A stretch of 5,444 nt of DNA from an uncultured Chloroflexota bacterium. GTDB lineage: Bacteria; Chloroflexota; Limnocylindria; Limnocylindrales; Limnocylindraceae. Under the pieces are notes generated by a model. The model had not been told where the DNA came from, made no database searches, and saw only the letters and a list, made by a program, of their open reading frames with translations. Every line of letters starts with the position of its first letter. The stretch's first letter is position 1. The stretch covers positions 1 to 5,444 of the forward strand of contig CAJABS010000049.1 in the NCBI GenBank assembly GCA_903938075.1, written 5' to 3'. Shown here piece by piece: positions 1-5,444 of the stretch. The translations under genes and the position numbers were made by a program.

Positions 1-1008
1 CCAGAGGTCGTCCCACCAGCGCATCGTGACCAGGTTGCCGAACCACATGTGGGCGATCTCGTGAAAGACCACCTCAGCGAGATCGGTCACGTCGCTTGGC
101 GTTGGCGTGCTCAGGAAGATGTAGCGCTCGGTGTAGGTGATGAGGCCGACGTTCTCCATGGCGCCGACGTTGAACTCTGGGCAGTAGACGTGGTCGAGTT
201 TCTCAAACGGGTATTCGCGACCGAAGAGCTCACCGAAGTAGGTGAACGCCTGGCTCGTCATCTTCTGGAAGAGGTCGTACGAGAGGTACTTCTCCAGCGA
301 TCCGCGCGACCAGAGCCCGACCTGCACCGGTGTGGCGCGACCTGGAATGCTCACCTCGAAGCGTTTCCCAACGAATGGCCCTGCGGCGAAGGCGAAGAGA
401 TAACTCGCGAGCGGCGGGGTCTCGGCGAATGTGTGCAGTGTGCCGCCAGGGCCCTCTGGGCTCGCCGCGGTCTCCGCGCCATTCCCAAACACCTGCCAGG
501 CGGTGGGGGCGGCGATCGTCAGTGAGAGCTTCGCCTTGATGTCTGGCTGGTCGAAGAGCGGCGCCATGCGATGTGCCTCGTACGGTTCAAAGTTGGTGTA
601 GATGTATTCGTTCTGATCTTCAGGATCAATGAAGCGGAAGACGCCATCGCCACCCGTGTCGTAGACGTTCTCAAACGACACCTCAAGGAGGTTCTCGGCG
701 CCCGCCTTCAGCCGAGCGGCTGGCAGCGTGAGGCGATACCCGTTCCAGTCAGGAGCCTCGATGGAGGCCCCGTTGAGCGTGAGGCTGTGGATGGTGCGTC
801 CGCGGAAGCAGAGGAAGACCGGGCCTGTGTGCCCGGCGGCGAGAGCGAAGCTGGTAACGATTTGGCCACGGAAGTTTGCTGCGTTCGCGGCAAGGTCGAG
901 TCGGAGCGCGTAGCGCACATCAGAAACGGCAGCCGCACGAGCGGCAGCCTCGACCTGCGTCAAAACGTCTCGGGCCTCGGCTCCTGGGGTTTCAATGGTC
1001 AGACTCAC
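1..1008 (-). CDS. pepN: M1 family aminopeptidase N, N-terminal part (runs off window edge)
   Basis: Zinc metallo-aminopeptidase that removes N-terminal residues from peptides, most likely in the cytoplasm since no signal peptide is seen. The visible 336 residues cover the N-terminal beta-sandwich domain and the start of the catalytic domain. The family motif around QPD lies at residues 154-156, the substrate-anchoring GAMEN exopeptidase motif at 282-286, and the zinc-binding HEIAH at 316-320 (ligands H316 and H320, catalytic E317), followed by the typical WFGNLVTMRWWDDLW. The third zinc ligand, a Glu expected at about residue 339 in the HExxH-x18-E pattern, lies beyond the window. The family is usually about 850 residues, so roughly 500 are missing because the window ends, not because the gene is broken. 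The GTG start at 1008 is chosen because the upstream gene's TAG (1018-1020) is in the same frame, and an AGGA lies 7 nt before the GTG. The N-terminal segment continuing into VSDVRYALRLDL aligns with the usual PepN start. Last visible gene of the operon, 9 nt after pncB. Confidence 0.95.
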   Translation of the reverse strand, partial: MSLTIETPGAEARDVLTQVEAAARAAAVSDVRYALRLDLAANAANFRGQIVTSFALAAGHTGPVFLCFRGRTIHSLTLNGASIEAPDWNGYRLTLPAARLKAGAENLLEVSFENVYDTGGDGVFRFIDPEDQNEYIYTNFEPYEAHRMAPLFDQPDIKAKLSLTIAAPTAWQVFGNGAETAASPEGPGGTLHTFAETPPLASYLFAFAAGPFVGKRFEVSIPGRATPVQVGLWSRGSLEKYLSYDLFQKMTSQAFTYFGELFGREYPFEKLDHVYCPEFNVGAMENVGLITYTERYIFLSTPTPSDVTDLAEVVFHEIAHMWFGNLVTMRWWDDLW

Positions 1009-1015
1009 CGCCAGA

Positions 1016-1019
1016 TCCT
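1016..1019 (-). promoter_or_regulatory. Shine-Dalgarno site for pepN, overlapping the pncB stop codon
   Basis: The minus strand reads TAGGAT across the pncB stop. The AGGA is 7 nt from the GTG at 1008, good spacing for a ribosome binding site. It decides the start: the only other in-frame candidate before the stop, CTG at 1014, is 1 nt from the AGGA and too close. The overlap with the stop codon suggests translational coupling with pncB. Confidence 0.55.
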
Positions 1020-2088
1020 AGCGCGTTGCAGGGGTAAGGGCGGCACGCCAGGCGGCCAGATCCACCTCGCGGAGCCGCGGGGATGTGGTGGTGCCCGACG
1101 GTCGCCCGCGCTTCCCGATCGGCTGCCCATCGATCTCATGAATGTCCGCGGTGAAGTCGATCGGCCGAACGCCCGAGATCGCACTCCCAACAGCGTAGGT
1201 GTCCACACGCGACCCTGCCGCCTTGAACTCGGTGATGCGCTCCAGCGAGAGGCCGCCCGAGATCACGATCTGCGCCGCCGTTGCACCGGCGGCATCGAGA
1301 GCAGCGCGGACCTCTGCAACAAGGGTTGGGGTTACCCCGCCAAGTTCACTCGCGCGATCAAGGCGTACGCCGCCAAGCTTCTCTCCCAGTGCTGCGGCAA
1401 CGCGCGCCGACTCCTCAGACTCATCGCGGAAGGTGTCAACCAGCACAATGCGTGGCACTTCACGTTCAATGTTGCGATCGAAGGCGAGTGCCGCTTCAAC
1501 CGTGTCGCCATAGATCAGGACGAGCGCGTGCGGCATGGTCCCTACTGGAATCTTTCCGGCGCGCGAACTCCCCGCCGTCGTTGATGCGCTCGTTGCACCG
1601 CCGATGATCGCAGCGTAGTCAAGACGATCGGCAATGTTTGGATGCACGTGCCGCGCGCCGAAGGCGATCACAGGCGTTGGTGCAGCAGCATCGACGATGG
1701 CGCGCGCTGCGGTCGCCCACCCGGTGCCGTGCGCCAACATTCCTAGGTAAGCGGTCTCAAAGCGGGCGATCGATTGGTATGGCGCGCGAATGCGCAAGAC
1801 GACCTCTTTCGCATCAATCAGATCGCCATCCTTCAGCGCCCATACAGCTGCCTTGCCGGCGGCAGCATCAGATTCGAGTGCGATCGAGAGGAGCCCCTTC
1901 GCCTCATCAATGCCGCAGAGGGTGGCGCCGGCACGTCGACAGAAGACCTCCATCGTTACGACAGGGTTGCGCCCATCCCCAGCCAACACCTGTTCGGATC
2001 GCAGGAAGTAGACATCGGCGTTCTCGCCGGTCAGGAGCGCAGGAAGCGGCCTTGGGACGGGTCGCGTGGGGCGATCAAGTTCAGCCAT
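1018..2088 (-). CDS. pncB: Nicotinate phosphoribosyltransferase, short form
   Basis: Converts nicotinate, PRPP and ATP to nicotinate mononucleotide, the entry step of the Preiss-Handler NAD salvage route, in the cytoplasm. From the ATG at 2088 the product is 356 residues, matching the short form of the family rather than the 400-550-residue forms. Visible landmarks are LLTGENADVYF near the N-terminus, FGARHVHP at 143-150, a glycine-rich GGATSAS just after it, GTMPHAL at 183-189 whose His187 matches the autophosphorylated histidine of the family, VDTFRDE at 217-223, LGGVTPTLV near 249-257, ISGGLSLERI at 276-285 and the phosphate-loop-like VGSAISG near 300-306. No Cys cluster that could be a C-terminal zinc site is visible. 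Start is uncertain: TTG at 2094 adds two residues and has a weak AGGG 7 nt upstream, while the ATG at 2088 is 13 nt from that AGGG. Lies 35 nt after the YbjN-like gene and 9 nt before pepN. The symbol pncB is by family; nicotinamide phosphoribosyltransferase is unlikely given the motifs. Confidence 0.9.
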   Translation of the reverse strand: MAELDRPTRPVPRPLPALLTGENADVYFLRSEQVLAGDGRNPVVTMEVFCRRAGATLCGIDEAKGLLSIALESDAAAGKAAVWALKDGDLIDAKEVVLRIRAPYQSIARFETAYLGMLAHGTGWATAARAIVDAAAPTPVIAFGARHVHPNIADRLDYAAIIGGATSASTTAGSSRAGKIPVGTMPHALVLIYGDTVEAALAFDRNIEREVPRIVLVDTFRDESEESARVAAALGEKLGGVRLDRASELGGVTPTLVAEVRAALDAAGATAAQIVISGGLSLERITEFKAAGSRVDTYAVGSAISGVRPIDFTADIHEIDGQPIGKRGRPSGTTTSPRLREVDLAAWRAALTPATR

Positions 2089-2123
2089 GGGCAAAGCATA
2101 GCCCTGCGGCGAGAGGTCGGAGG

Positions 2124-2633
2124 CTACCCCTCCAGGCGATCGGCGAGATCGGGGACGGCGCGCAAGAGGGGCTGGTTCCGCCGCGGAGAACCGTCATCGG
2201 CGGGGATCCGCCCACCGATCCAGATCCATGCCGCCGTCTCATCAAGGAGGCGGTCGGCGATCAGCACCGTACGGGCGAGTGCCTCGACGAGATCGTTTTC
2301 GGTCGCCTGCTCAGCACGCAGCTCAATGCTGAGCACCGGTCGGCCATCTTCGGCAATGCCGAATTTTGCAAAGAGGTACTTGTCGTTCCACTCCAAGAGG
2401 CGGCGATACGCCTTGCGCAGGCCGTCACCGAGTGGGGGTGCAAGATGCGCCCACACCACAACAACGCCACCCGGGCGCGCATCGTGAATGAGTGAGAGGC
2501 GCAACGAACGACGACGTTCACCGTCGAGTTCGAGATCCCACACGGTTGCATCATCACGTCGGTGCGGTGCGGGTACCGCAACACCGTGCCGTTCAAGGAG
2601 CGCTGGGATTGCTGCGACCTGGAGGAGTGTCAC
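2124..2633 (-). CDS. YbjN-like (type III secretion chaperone-fold) small protein
   Basis: A soluble 169-residue protein with no signal peptide or membrane segment. It resembles the YbjN / CesT-Tir chaperone-like fold: an N-terminal helix (residues 2-17, ending ERHGVAV), a strand-rich part with SLRLSLIHD (43-51) and GVVVVWAHL (56-64), then the most diagnostic block LLEWNDKYLFAKFG (79-92) running into EDGRPVLSIEL (95-105), and a final helix with NDLVEALARTVLIADRLL (113-130). YbjN-family proteins typically show a 'LN....FAKF.l..dG.vvl..el' pattern here, so the match is to the fold, not to a known activity. Members are usually guessed to be regulators or protein-binding chaperones; nothing here identifies a partner. 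The start is GTG at 2633, 4 nt after the glgC stop, with no clear SD, so it probably depends on translational coupling to glgC. The C-terminal tail (about 141-169) is polar and not recognised. The reading frame is well supported; the function is not. Confidence 0.75.
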   Translation of the reverse strand: MTLLQVAAIPALLERHGVAVPAPHRRDDATVWDLELDGERRRSLRLSLIHDARPGGVVVVWAHLAPPLGDGLRKAYRRLLEWNDKYLFAKFGIAEDGRPVLSIELRAEQATENDLVEALARTVLIADRLLDETAAWIWIGGRIPADDGSPRRNQPLLRAVPDLADRLEG

Positions 2634-2637
2634 GCGG

Positions 2638-3930
2638 CTAGCGCGCCGTGCGGCGCTGGTTCCAGGTGCGCCCAGCCTTAATCGTTGCGCCGGCCTTCAC
2701 TGCGCCACTCTCAGGCCAATCGCCAAGGCTCGCCTCTGCGTCGACCAACACGTTGCGACCAACAGCTGCGCCATCGGGCACCTCGGCCTGCTTCCCAATA
2801 ACAACGAGACCGGTCGCGAGCATTTCAGGATTCGCGCGGTTCGGTGTGCCGGGCAACTCGCCGACGCCAACGTGTGCGTCGCGCCCAATGCGCACCTCTT
2901 TGTCGATGATGGCGTGGTCGATGACGGCACCTGGGCCAATCACCGCATCAAACATTACGATGCTGTCGCGCACGACTGCCCCGCGTCCAACGCGCACGCC
3001 AGGCGAGAGAACGCTGCGCTCCACAATCCCCTCAACAACACAGCCATGCGAGATCATCGACTGCTCGACGCGGGCGTCGGCGCCGATTCGGGCGGGGGCG
3101 CGCTCCTCGGAGCGGGTGAGAATCAACCAATCGCGCTCGTAGAGATCGAGCTCGGGCTTCGCCTTCAGGAGGGCCATGTTCGCGTCAAAGTATGCGGGGA
3201 GGGTCCCTACGTCTTGCCAGTAGCCGCGGAAGCGGTGGGCCATCACCTTTGCGCCACCGGCGACCATGGCGGGCAGCACGTCGGCACCAAAGTCGGGGCG
3301 AGCCTCATCGAGCCATGCGGCGAGCGCATCGGCGGTGAAGGCGTAGATCCCCATGCTGGCGAGGCGACTCGTTGGACGCTTCGGCTTCTCTTGGAAGCCC
3401 GTGATGCGGCTCCGCTCATCCGTATCAACGACGCCCATACGTCGTGCATCCTCGAGGCTCACCTCGCGGACCGAGACGGTCACGTCCGCGCCACTGCGTT
3501 GGTGGGCGGTAATCAGTCGCTCGTAATCCATCTTGTAGATGTGATCGCCGGCGAGCACGAGGACGGTCTCGGCGCCGCTCGCCACCACCTCACGGAGGTT
3601 CTGCAGCACGGCGTCCGCGGTGCCGCTGTACCAGTTGGCGGTGTTGCCGCGGCCGACCTGCGGCTGGAGGAGTCGCACACCGCCGATCGTGCGGTCAAGG
3701 TCCCACGCCCGCCCCCGGCCGATGTGGTCATTGAGCGACCGAGGGTTGTACTGGGTGAGCACGAGCACGTCGCCGATGCCGCTGTTGACGCAATTTGAGA
3801 GCGTGAAGTCGATGATTCGATACTTGCCGCCAAATGGCACAGCAGGCTTTGCGCGAACCCCAGAGAGCACGCCCAGTCGGTTCCCCTCGCCGCCGGCGAG
3901 GATCACCGCAACGGTGCGATCAGTACGCAG
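2638..3930 (-). CDS. glgC: Glucose-1-phosphate adenylyltransferase (ADP-glucose pyrophosphorylase)
   Basis: Makes ADP-glucose and pyrophosphate from ATP and glucose-1-phosphate, the committed step of bacterial glycogen and related alpha-glucan synthesis; normally an allosteric cytoplasmic tetramer. With the CTG start the product is 430 residues, typical for the family. The nucleotidyltransferase domain carries LAGGEGNRLG at 11-20, KPAVPFGGKYRIIDF at 28-42, LSNCVNSG at 44-51, WYSGTADAV at 100-108, LAGDHIYKMDY at 126-136 (D129 matches the catalytic Asp142 of the E. coli enzyme), FQEKPK at 179-184 (K182 matches the sugar-phosphate-binding Lys), SMGIYAF at 192-198 and GYWQDVGT at 236-243. From about 285 onward comes a left-handed beta-helix of hexapeptide repeats (ARIGADARV through VRIGRDAHVG). 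Start choice: there is no ATG nearby; GTG at 3906 would begin inside the first beta-strand (MILAGG) and has no SD, while CTG at 3930 gives MRTDRTVAVILAGG and follows GGGGGA by 7 nt. A TTG at 4041 would add 37 residues read out of frame through the peptidase gene and is unlikely. Overlaps the peptidase by 11 nt. Confidence 0.96.
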   Translation of the reverse strand: MRTDRTVAVILAGGEGNRLGVLSGVRAKPAVPFGGKYRIIDFTLSNCVNSGIGDVLVLTQYNPRSLNDHIGRGRAWDLDRTIGGVRLLQPQVGRGNTANWYSGTADAVLQNLREVVASGAETVLVLAGDHIYKMDYERLITAHQRSGADVTVSVREVSLEDARRMGVVDTDERSRITGFQEKPKRPTSRLASMGIYAFTADALAAWLDEARPDFGADVLPAMVAGGAKVMAHRFRGYWQDVGTLPAYFDANMALLKAKPELDLYERDWLILTRSEERAPARIGADARVEQSMISHGCVVEGIVERSVLSPGVRVGRGAVVRDSIVMFDAVIGPGAVIDHAIIDKEVRIGRDAHVGVGELPGTPNRANPEMLATGLVVIGKQAEVPDGAAVGRNVLVDAEASLGDWPESGAVKAGATIKAGRTWNQRRTAR

Positions 3931-5368
3931 AGCAGGATCCCCCGGGTAGGTACTTCTGAATACAGACGTACTTACCGTTCTGCAAGAGCGAGAGGTGAAG
4001 GTGTGGCCCTGTGACGTTCCCCGTGGAGCCGACAAACCCAATCAGCTGGCCAGCCGCCACGAACTCACCCGCCTTCACACGCCACTTCGGCTGACTCGAA
4101 ACCTTCCCGTCTCCGATATGCCCGTAGATCGAAACCATGCTCTTTGAGTGGGCGATCCAGATCCAGGCAAGCGGGCGCATCCCTTTCCACACGACGCAGT
4201 AGCTACAGATGCCCGCAATCATCACCTTGCCGCTCGCAGCGGCATAGAGTGGCGTGCCAGGTGCGGCGGCAATATCTACACCGTTGTGCAGGTACGGATA
4301 CGCCTTCGGACAGGTTGAGCTCTTCGGGTAAATCTTCCAGCTCACGCAACCAAACTTCTGCGAAATGTAGGGGCGAGTTCCACCGACCGGCTTCACGAAG
4401 CCGGAGCCGTTATGCACGATCGGCCACGTCCATCCACCTTGGTAGACGGTCGGGAGCCCAGCGCCGAACTGGCCCTTCAAGAGCGCATTCACTGTTGCGG
4501 TGACGCGCGCCTCTTCTGCTTTCAGCGCGGCGACGGCGGCGGCGAGCTTCGCCTTGTCTGCAATCACCTTGTTCATTGCCGCCTTCTGCGCGGCAATTGC
4601 CTTCGTCTGCGCGGCGATCGCCGCGGCGAGTCGTGCCTTCGCTGCGTTCAGCAGCGACACCTGCTTGTCGAGCGCCGCCTTCTGCTTTGCAGCAGCAACG
4701 CGCAGCTTCTCTGTTTCAGCGCGGTTGACACGCACTTGATCTTCAATCTCCGCGAGTCGTGCCGCATCGCGGCTGATGCTGTCGGCAAGCTTCACATCTT
4801 CTGCGCCGAGCGCATTGAACCCTGCGATGTCGAGCAGAATGTCGGTGAAGCTCTGTCCGGAGAGCAAGATCCAGAGGGGCGGTGTCTGGTCGGCGATGTA
4901 CGCCTCGCGAATACGCGAAGCCAAGATCGCCTGGCGTGCCGCAAGGTCACGAGCCTTCGCCTCTTGCGCCTTCACCAGCCGACTGATCTCCACATCGAGT
5001 GCGTTCACCGCTGCGTTTAGTTTGTTCAGGCCGACTTGCGCCTGCGCGACGGCGGTTGAGAGCTGGGCCACTTGGGTCGTAATGCTTGTCAGCGTCGCCG
5101 TGTTTTTGGCAAGGGCGGCACTCGTGGAGGCCAACTGTGCGGTGAGGGCACCCTGTTGTGCAATCAGGGCATTGAGCGCCTTCTGTTGGGCGGCGAGCTG
5201 TGCTGCGAGCGCCTTCTGTTGGGCAAGTGCGTCATCGAGAGGGTCGCCGCGAACCGGTCCGGCCTGTGCCAAACCGAGGCCAACGATAAGGAGAGGGATC
5301 GTGAGCAGAAGACCGAGGCGCGCACGCCAGGTGCGTGCGCGGTGCATCGGCGCAGGCGGGTGTTCCAT
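3920..5368 (-). CDS. Secreted coiled-coil M23 family metallopeptidase (EnvC/PcsB-like layout)
   Basis: Probable peptidoglycan hydrolase or hydrolase regulator acting outside the membrane. The 482-residue product has a basic N-region, a hydrophobic core LGLLLTIPLLIVGLGLA (18-34) and a likely signal peptidase I site after AQA (34-36). Residues about 43-300 form a long Ala/Gln/Lys-rich coiled coil with near-identical AQQKAL repeats. It is interrupted near 154-186 by REAYIADQTPPLWILLSG and SFTDILL, a segment typical of PcsB/EnvC-like cell-wall proteins. The C-terminal lysostaphin-type domain has HNGVD (zinc ligands H361 and D365), IYGHI (H417) and GPHLHLSL (H456 and H458), so the catalytic set is intact. 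This favours an active endopeptidase over a degenerate activator of the EnvC kind, although substrate is not shown. Six cysteines lie in this domain (341, 353, 388, 391, 469, 479). The ATG at 5368 is preferred over an upstream in-frame start at 5443 because AGGAGGT lies 5 nt before it and the signal peptide begins there. First gene of the run; its TGA overlaps glgC. Confidence 0.93.
   Translation of the reverse strand: MEHPPAPMHRARTWRARLGLLLTIPLLIVGLGLAQAGPVRGDPLDDALAQQKALAAQLAAQQKALNALIAQQGALTAQLASTSAALAKNTATLTSITTQVAQLSTAVAQAQVGLNKLNAAVNALDVEISRLVKAQEAKARDLAARQAILASRIREAYIADQTPPLWILLSGQSFTDILLDIAGFNALGAEDVKLADSISRDAARLAEIEDQVRVNRAETEKLRVAAAKQKAALDKQVSLLNAAKARLAAAIAAQTKAIAAQKAAMNKVIADKAKLAAAVAALKAEEARVTATVNALLKGQFGAGLPTVYQGGWTWPIVHNGSGFVKPVGGTRPYISQKFGCVSWKIYPKSSTCPKAYPYLHNGVDIAAAPGTPLYAAASGKVMIAGICSYCVVWKGMRPLAWIWIAHSKSMVSIYGHIGDGKVSSQPKWRVKAGEFVAAGQLIGFVGSTGNVTGPHLHLSLLQNGKYVCIQKYLPGGSCSAY
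3938..3943 (-). promoter_or_regulatory. Putative Shine-Dalgarno for glgC, inside the end of the peptidase gene
   Basis: The minus strand reads GGGGGA ending 7 nt before the proposed CTG start of glgC. No comparable purine tract precedes the GTG at 3906, so this site is part of the argument for the CTG. It lies in the last codons of the upstream gene, consistent with coupled translation. The match to the anti-SD is moderate, and G-runs are common in this sequence. Confidence 0.4.
4387..4404. repeat. 8-bp arm palindrome inside the peptidase domain coding region
   Basis: ccggcttc (4387-4394) and gaagccgg (4397-4404) are perfect inverted arms with a 2-nt centre, forming a probable 7-bp stem with a 4-nt loop. 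It lies in the M23 gene over codons for GFVKPV. No T-run follows on either strand. In GC-rich coding DNA a chance origin is likely. Confidence 0.4.
5174..5224 (-). repeat. Two 18-nt direct repeats, 33 nt apart, in the coiled-coil coding region
   Basis: The 18-nt unit gagcgccttctgttgggc occurs at 5174-5191 and again at 5207-5224 with no mismatch. The 33-nt period is 11 codons, and the protein shows AQQKAL at residues 49-54 and 60-65, then a degenerate AQQGAL at 70-75 (period 10). This looks like internal duplication within a coiled coil of hendecad type. Confidence 0.8.
5319..5341 (-). repeat. Perfect 9-bp inverted repeat (hairpin) early in the peptidase gene
   Basis: Arms cgcgcacgc (5319-5327) and gcgtgcgcg (5333-5341) are perfectly complementary around a 5-nt loop. 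The hairpin covers codons 10-17 of the peptidase, starting 27 nt after the first base of the start codon, and encodes RARTWRAR in the positively charged region of the signal peptide. No T-run follows, so it is not an intrinsic terminator. An effect on translation is possible but not shown. Confidence 0.6.
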
Positions 5369-5444
5369 CTTTGACCTCCTCTCCTCCGCTATAGGAAGAG
5401 TATCAGCCTCAGCGACGGACGCCACCCCCCATGGCCAGCTCAAC
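5369..5444 (-). other. 5' leader of the operon, no confident promoter
   Basis: These 76 nt upstream of the peptidase are the only upstream non-coding DNA in the window. Apart from the tandem SD, there is a TGATACT at about 5399-5405 (minus) that could be a -10 element with a transcript start near 5392, but no TTGACA-like hexamer sits 16-18 nt upstream of it. The peptidase frame stays open to the window edge, so a longer upstream reading frame cannot be formally excluded. Confidence 0.3.
5374..5388 (-). promoter_or_regulatory. Strong tandem Shine-Dalgarno for the M23 peptidase
   Basis: The minus strand carries GGAGGAG directly followed by AGGAGGT, the latter a near-perfect anti-SD complement 5 nt before the ATG at 5368. 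It fixes that start and predicts strong translation initiation, unlike the weak or absent sites of the downstream genes. Confidence 0.85.

Noticed and set aside
819..836. A 6-bp inverted repeat ccgggc / gcccgg with a 6-nt loop
   Set aside because: It lies inside the conserved pepN coding region with no T-run; short GC stems like this are expected by chance at this base composition.
1..1008. Reading the aminopeptidase as a truncated pseudogene
   Set aside because: The frame is intact up to the first base and the sequence is still within the expected zinc-site motif; it is cut only by the window border.
571..1584. A 337-codon plus-strand open frame opposite pepN and pncB
   Set aside because: It is a shadow of two well-supported minus-strand genes, crosses their junction, and shows no domain, hydrophobic core or plausible start context.
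2488..3798. A 436-codon open frame on the plus strand opposite glgC and the YbjN-like gene
   Set aside because: It is antisense to two clearly conserved genes, its translation is rich in His, Arg and Ala with no recognisable domain, and GC-rich codon bias commonly opens such frames.
3931..3955. Resemblance to a cloning-vector polylinker (SmaI- and BamHI-like sites next to each other near a KpnI-like GTACCT)
   Set aside because: The match is imperfect, with extra bases, and the sequence reads continuously as the Cys-containing C-terminus of the peptidase and the overlapping glgC start; nothing vector-like flanks it. Probably chance.
5369..5443. A 25-codon upstream extension of the peptidase starting at 5443
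   Set aside because: It would place a non-hydrophobic leader before an evident signal peptide and run through the strong SD at 5374-5388, which points to the ATG at 5368.
5399..5444. A promoter made of TTGAGC near 5438-5443 and GATACT near 5399-5404
   Set aside because: The spacing between the two hexamers is about 33 nt, far from 16-18, and no better -35 lies at the right distance.

Overview
The window looks like ordinary chromosome from a GC-rich free-living bacterium. It holds five genes, all on the minus strand and packed as one probable operon. Read in transcription order (high to low coordinates) they are: a secreted coiled-coil M23 peptidase (5368-3920), glucose-1-phosphate adenylyltransferase GlgC (3930-2638), a YbjN-like small protein (2633-2124), nicotinate phosphoribosyltransferase (2088-1018) and the N-terminal two fifths or so of an M1 aminopeptidase (1008 to the window edge). 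The host is inferred only from protein style: a short-form NAPRTase, a GlgC with a 'KPAVPFGGKYRIIDF' block, and an actinobacterial/Chloroflexota-type PepN. I would guess Chloroflexota or a relative of Actinomycetota, with low confidence.

The gene junctions are very tight: an 11-nt overlap, then gaps of 4, about 35 and 9 nt. There is no room for internal terminators, and I see no hairpin followed by a T-run. The only upstream non-coding stretch is the 76 nt at 5369-5444, which carries a very strong tandem Shine-Dalgarno but no convincing promoter. Start codons are varied: ATG for the peptidase, a probable CTG for glgC, GTG for the YbjN-like gene, ATG or TTG for pncB and GTG for pepN. I saw no RNA genes, mobile elements, CRISPR arrays or origins. 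No gene-free stretch exceeds 300 bases.

Functionally the cluster mixes cell-wall remodelling, storage-polysaccharide precursor synthesis (ADP-glucose), NAD salvage and peptide breakdown. These look like housekeeping genes rather than a dedicated system, and I found no evidence for a novel defence or biosynthetic system. The points most worth a second look are the probable CTG start of glgC with its own SD, a perfect 9-bp GC hairpin just after the peptidase start codon, six paired cysteines in the M23 domain, and the YbjN-like protein sitting between glgC and pncB.
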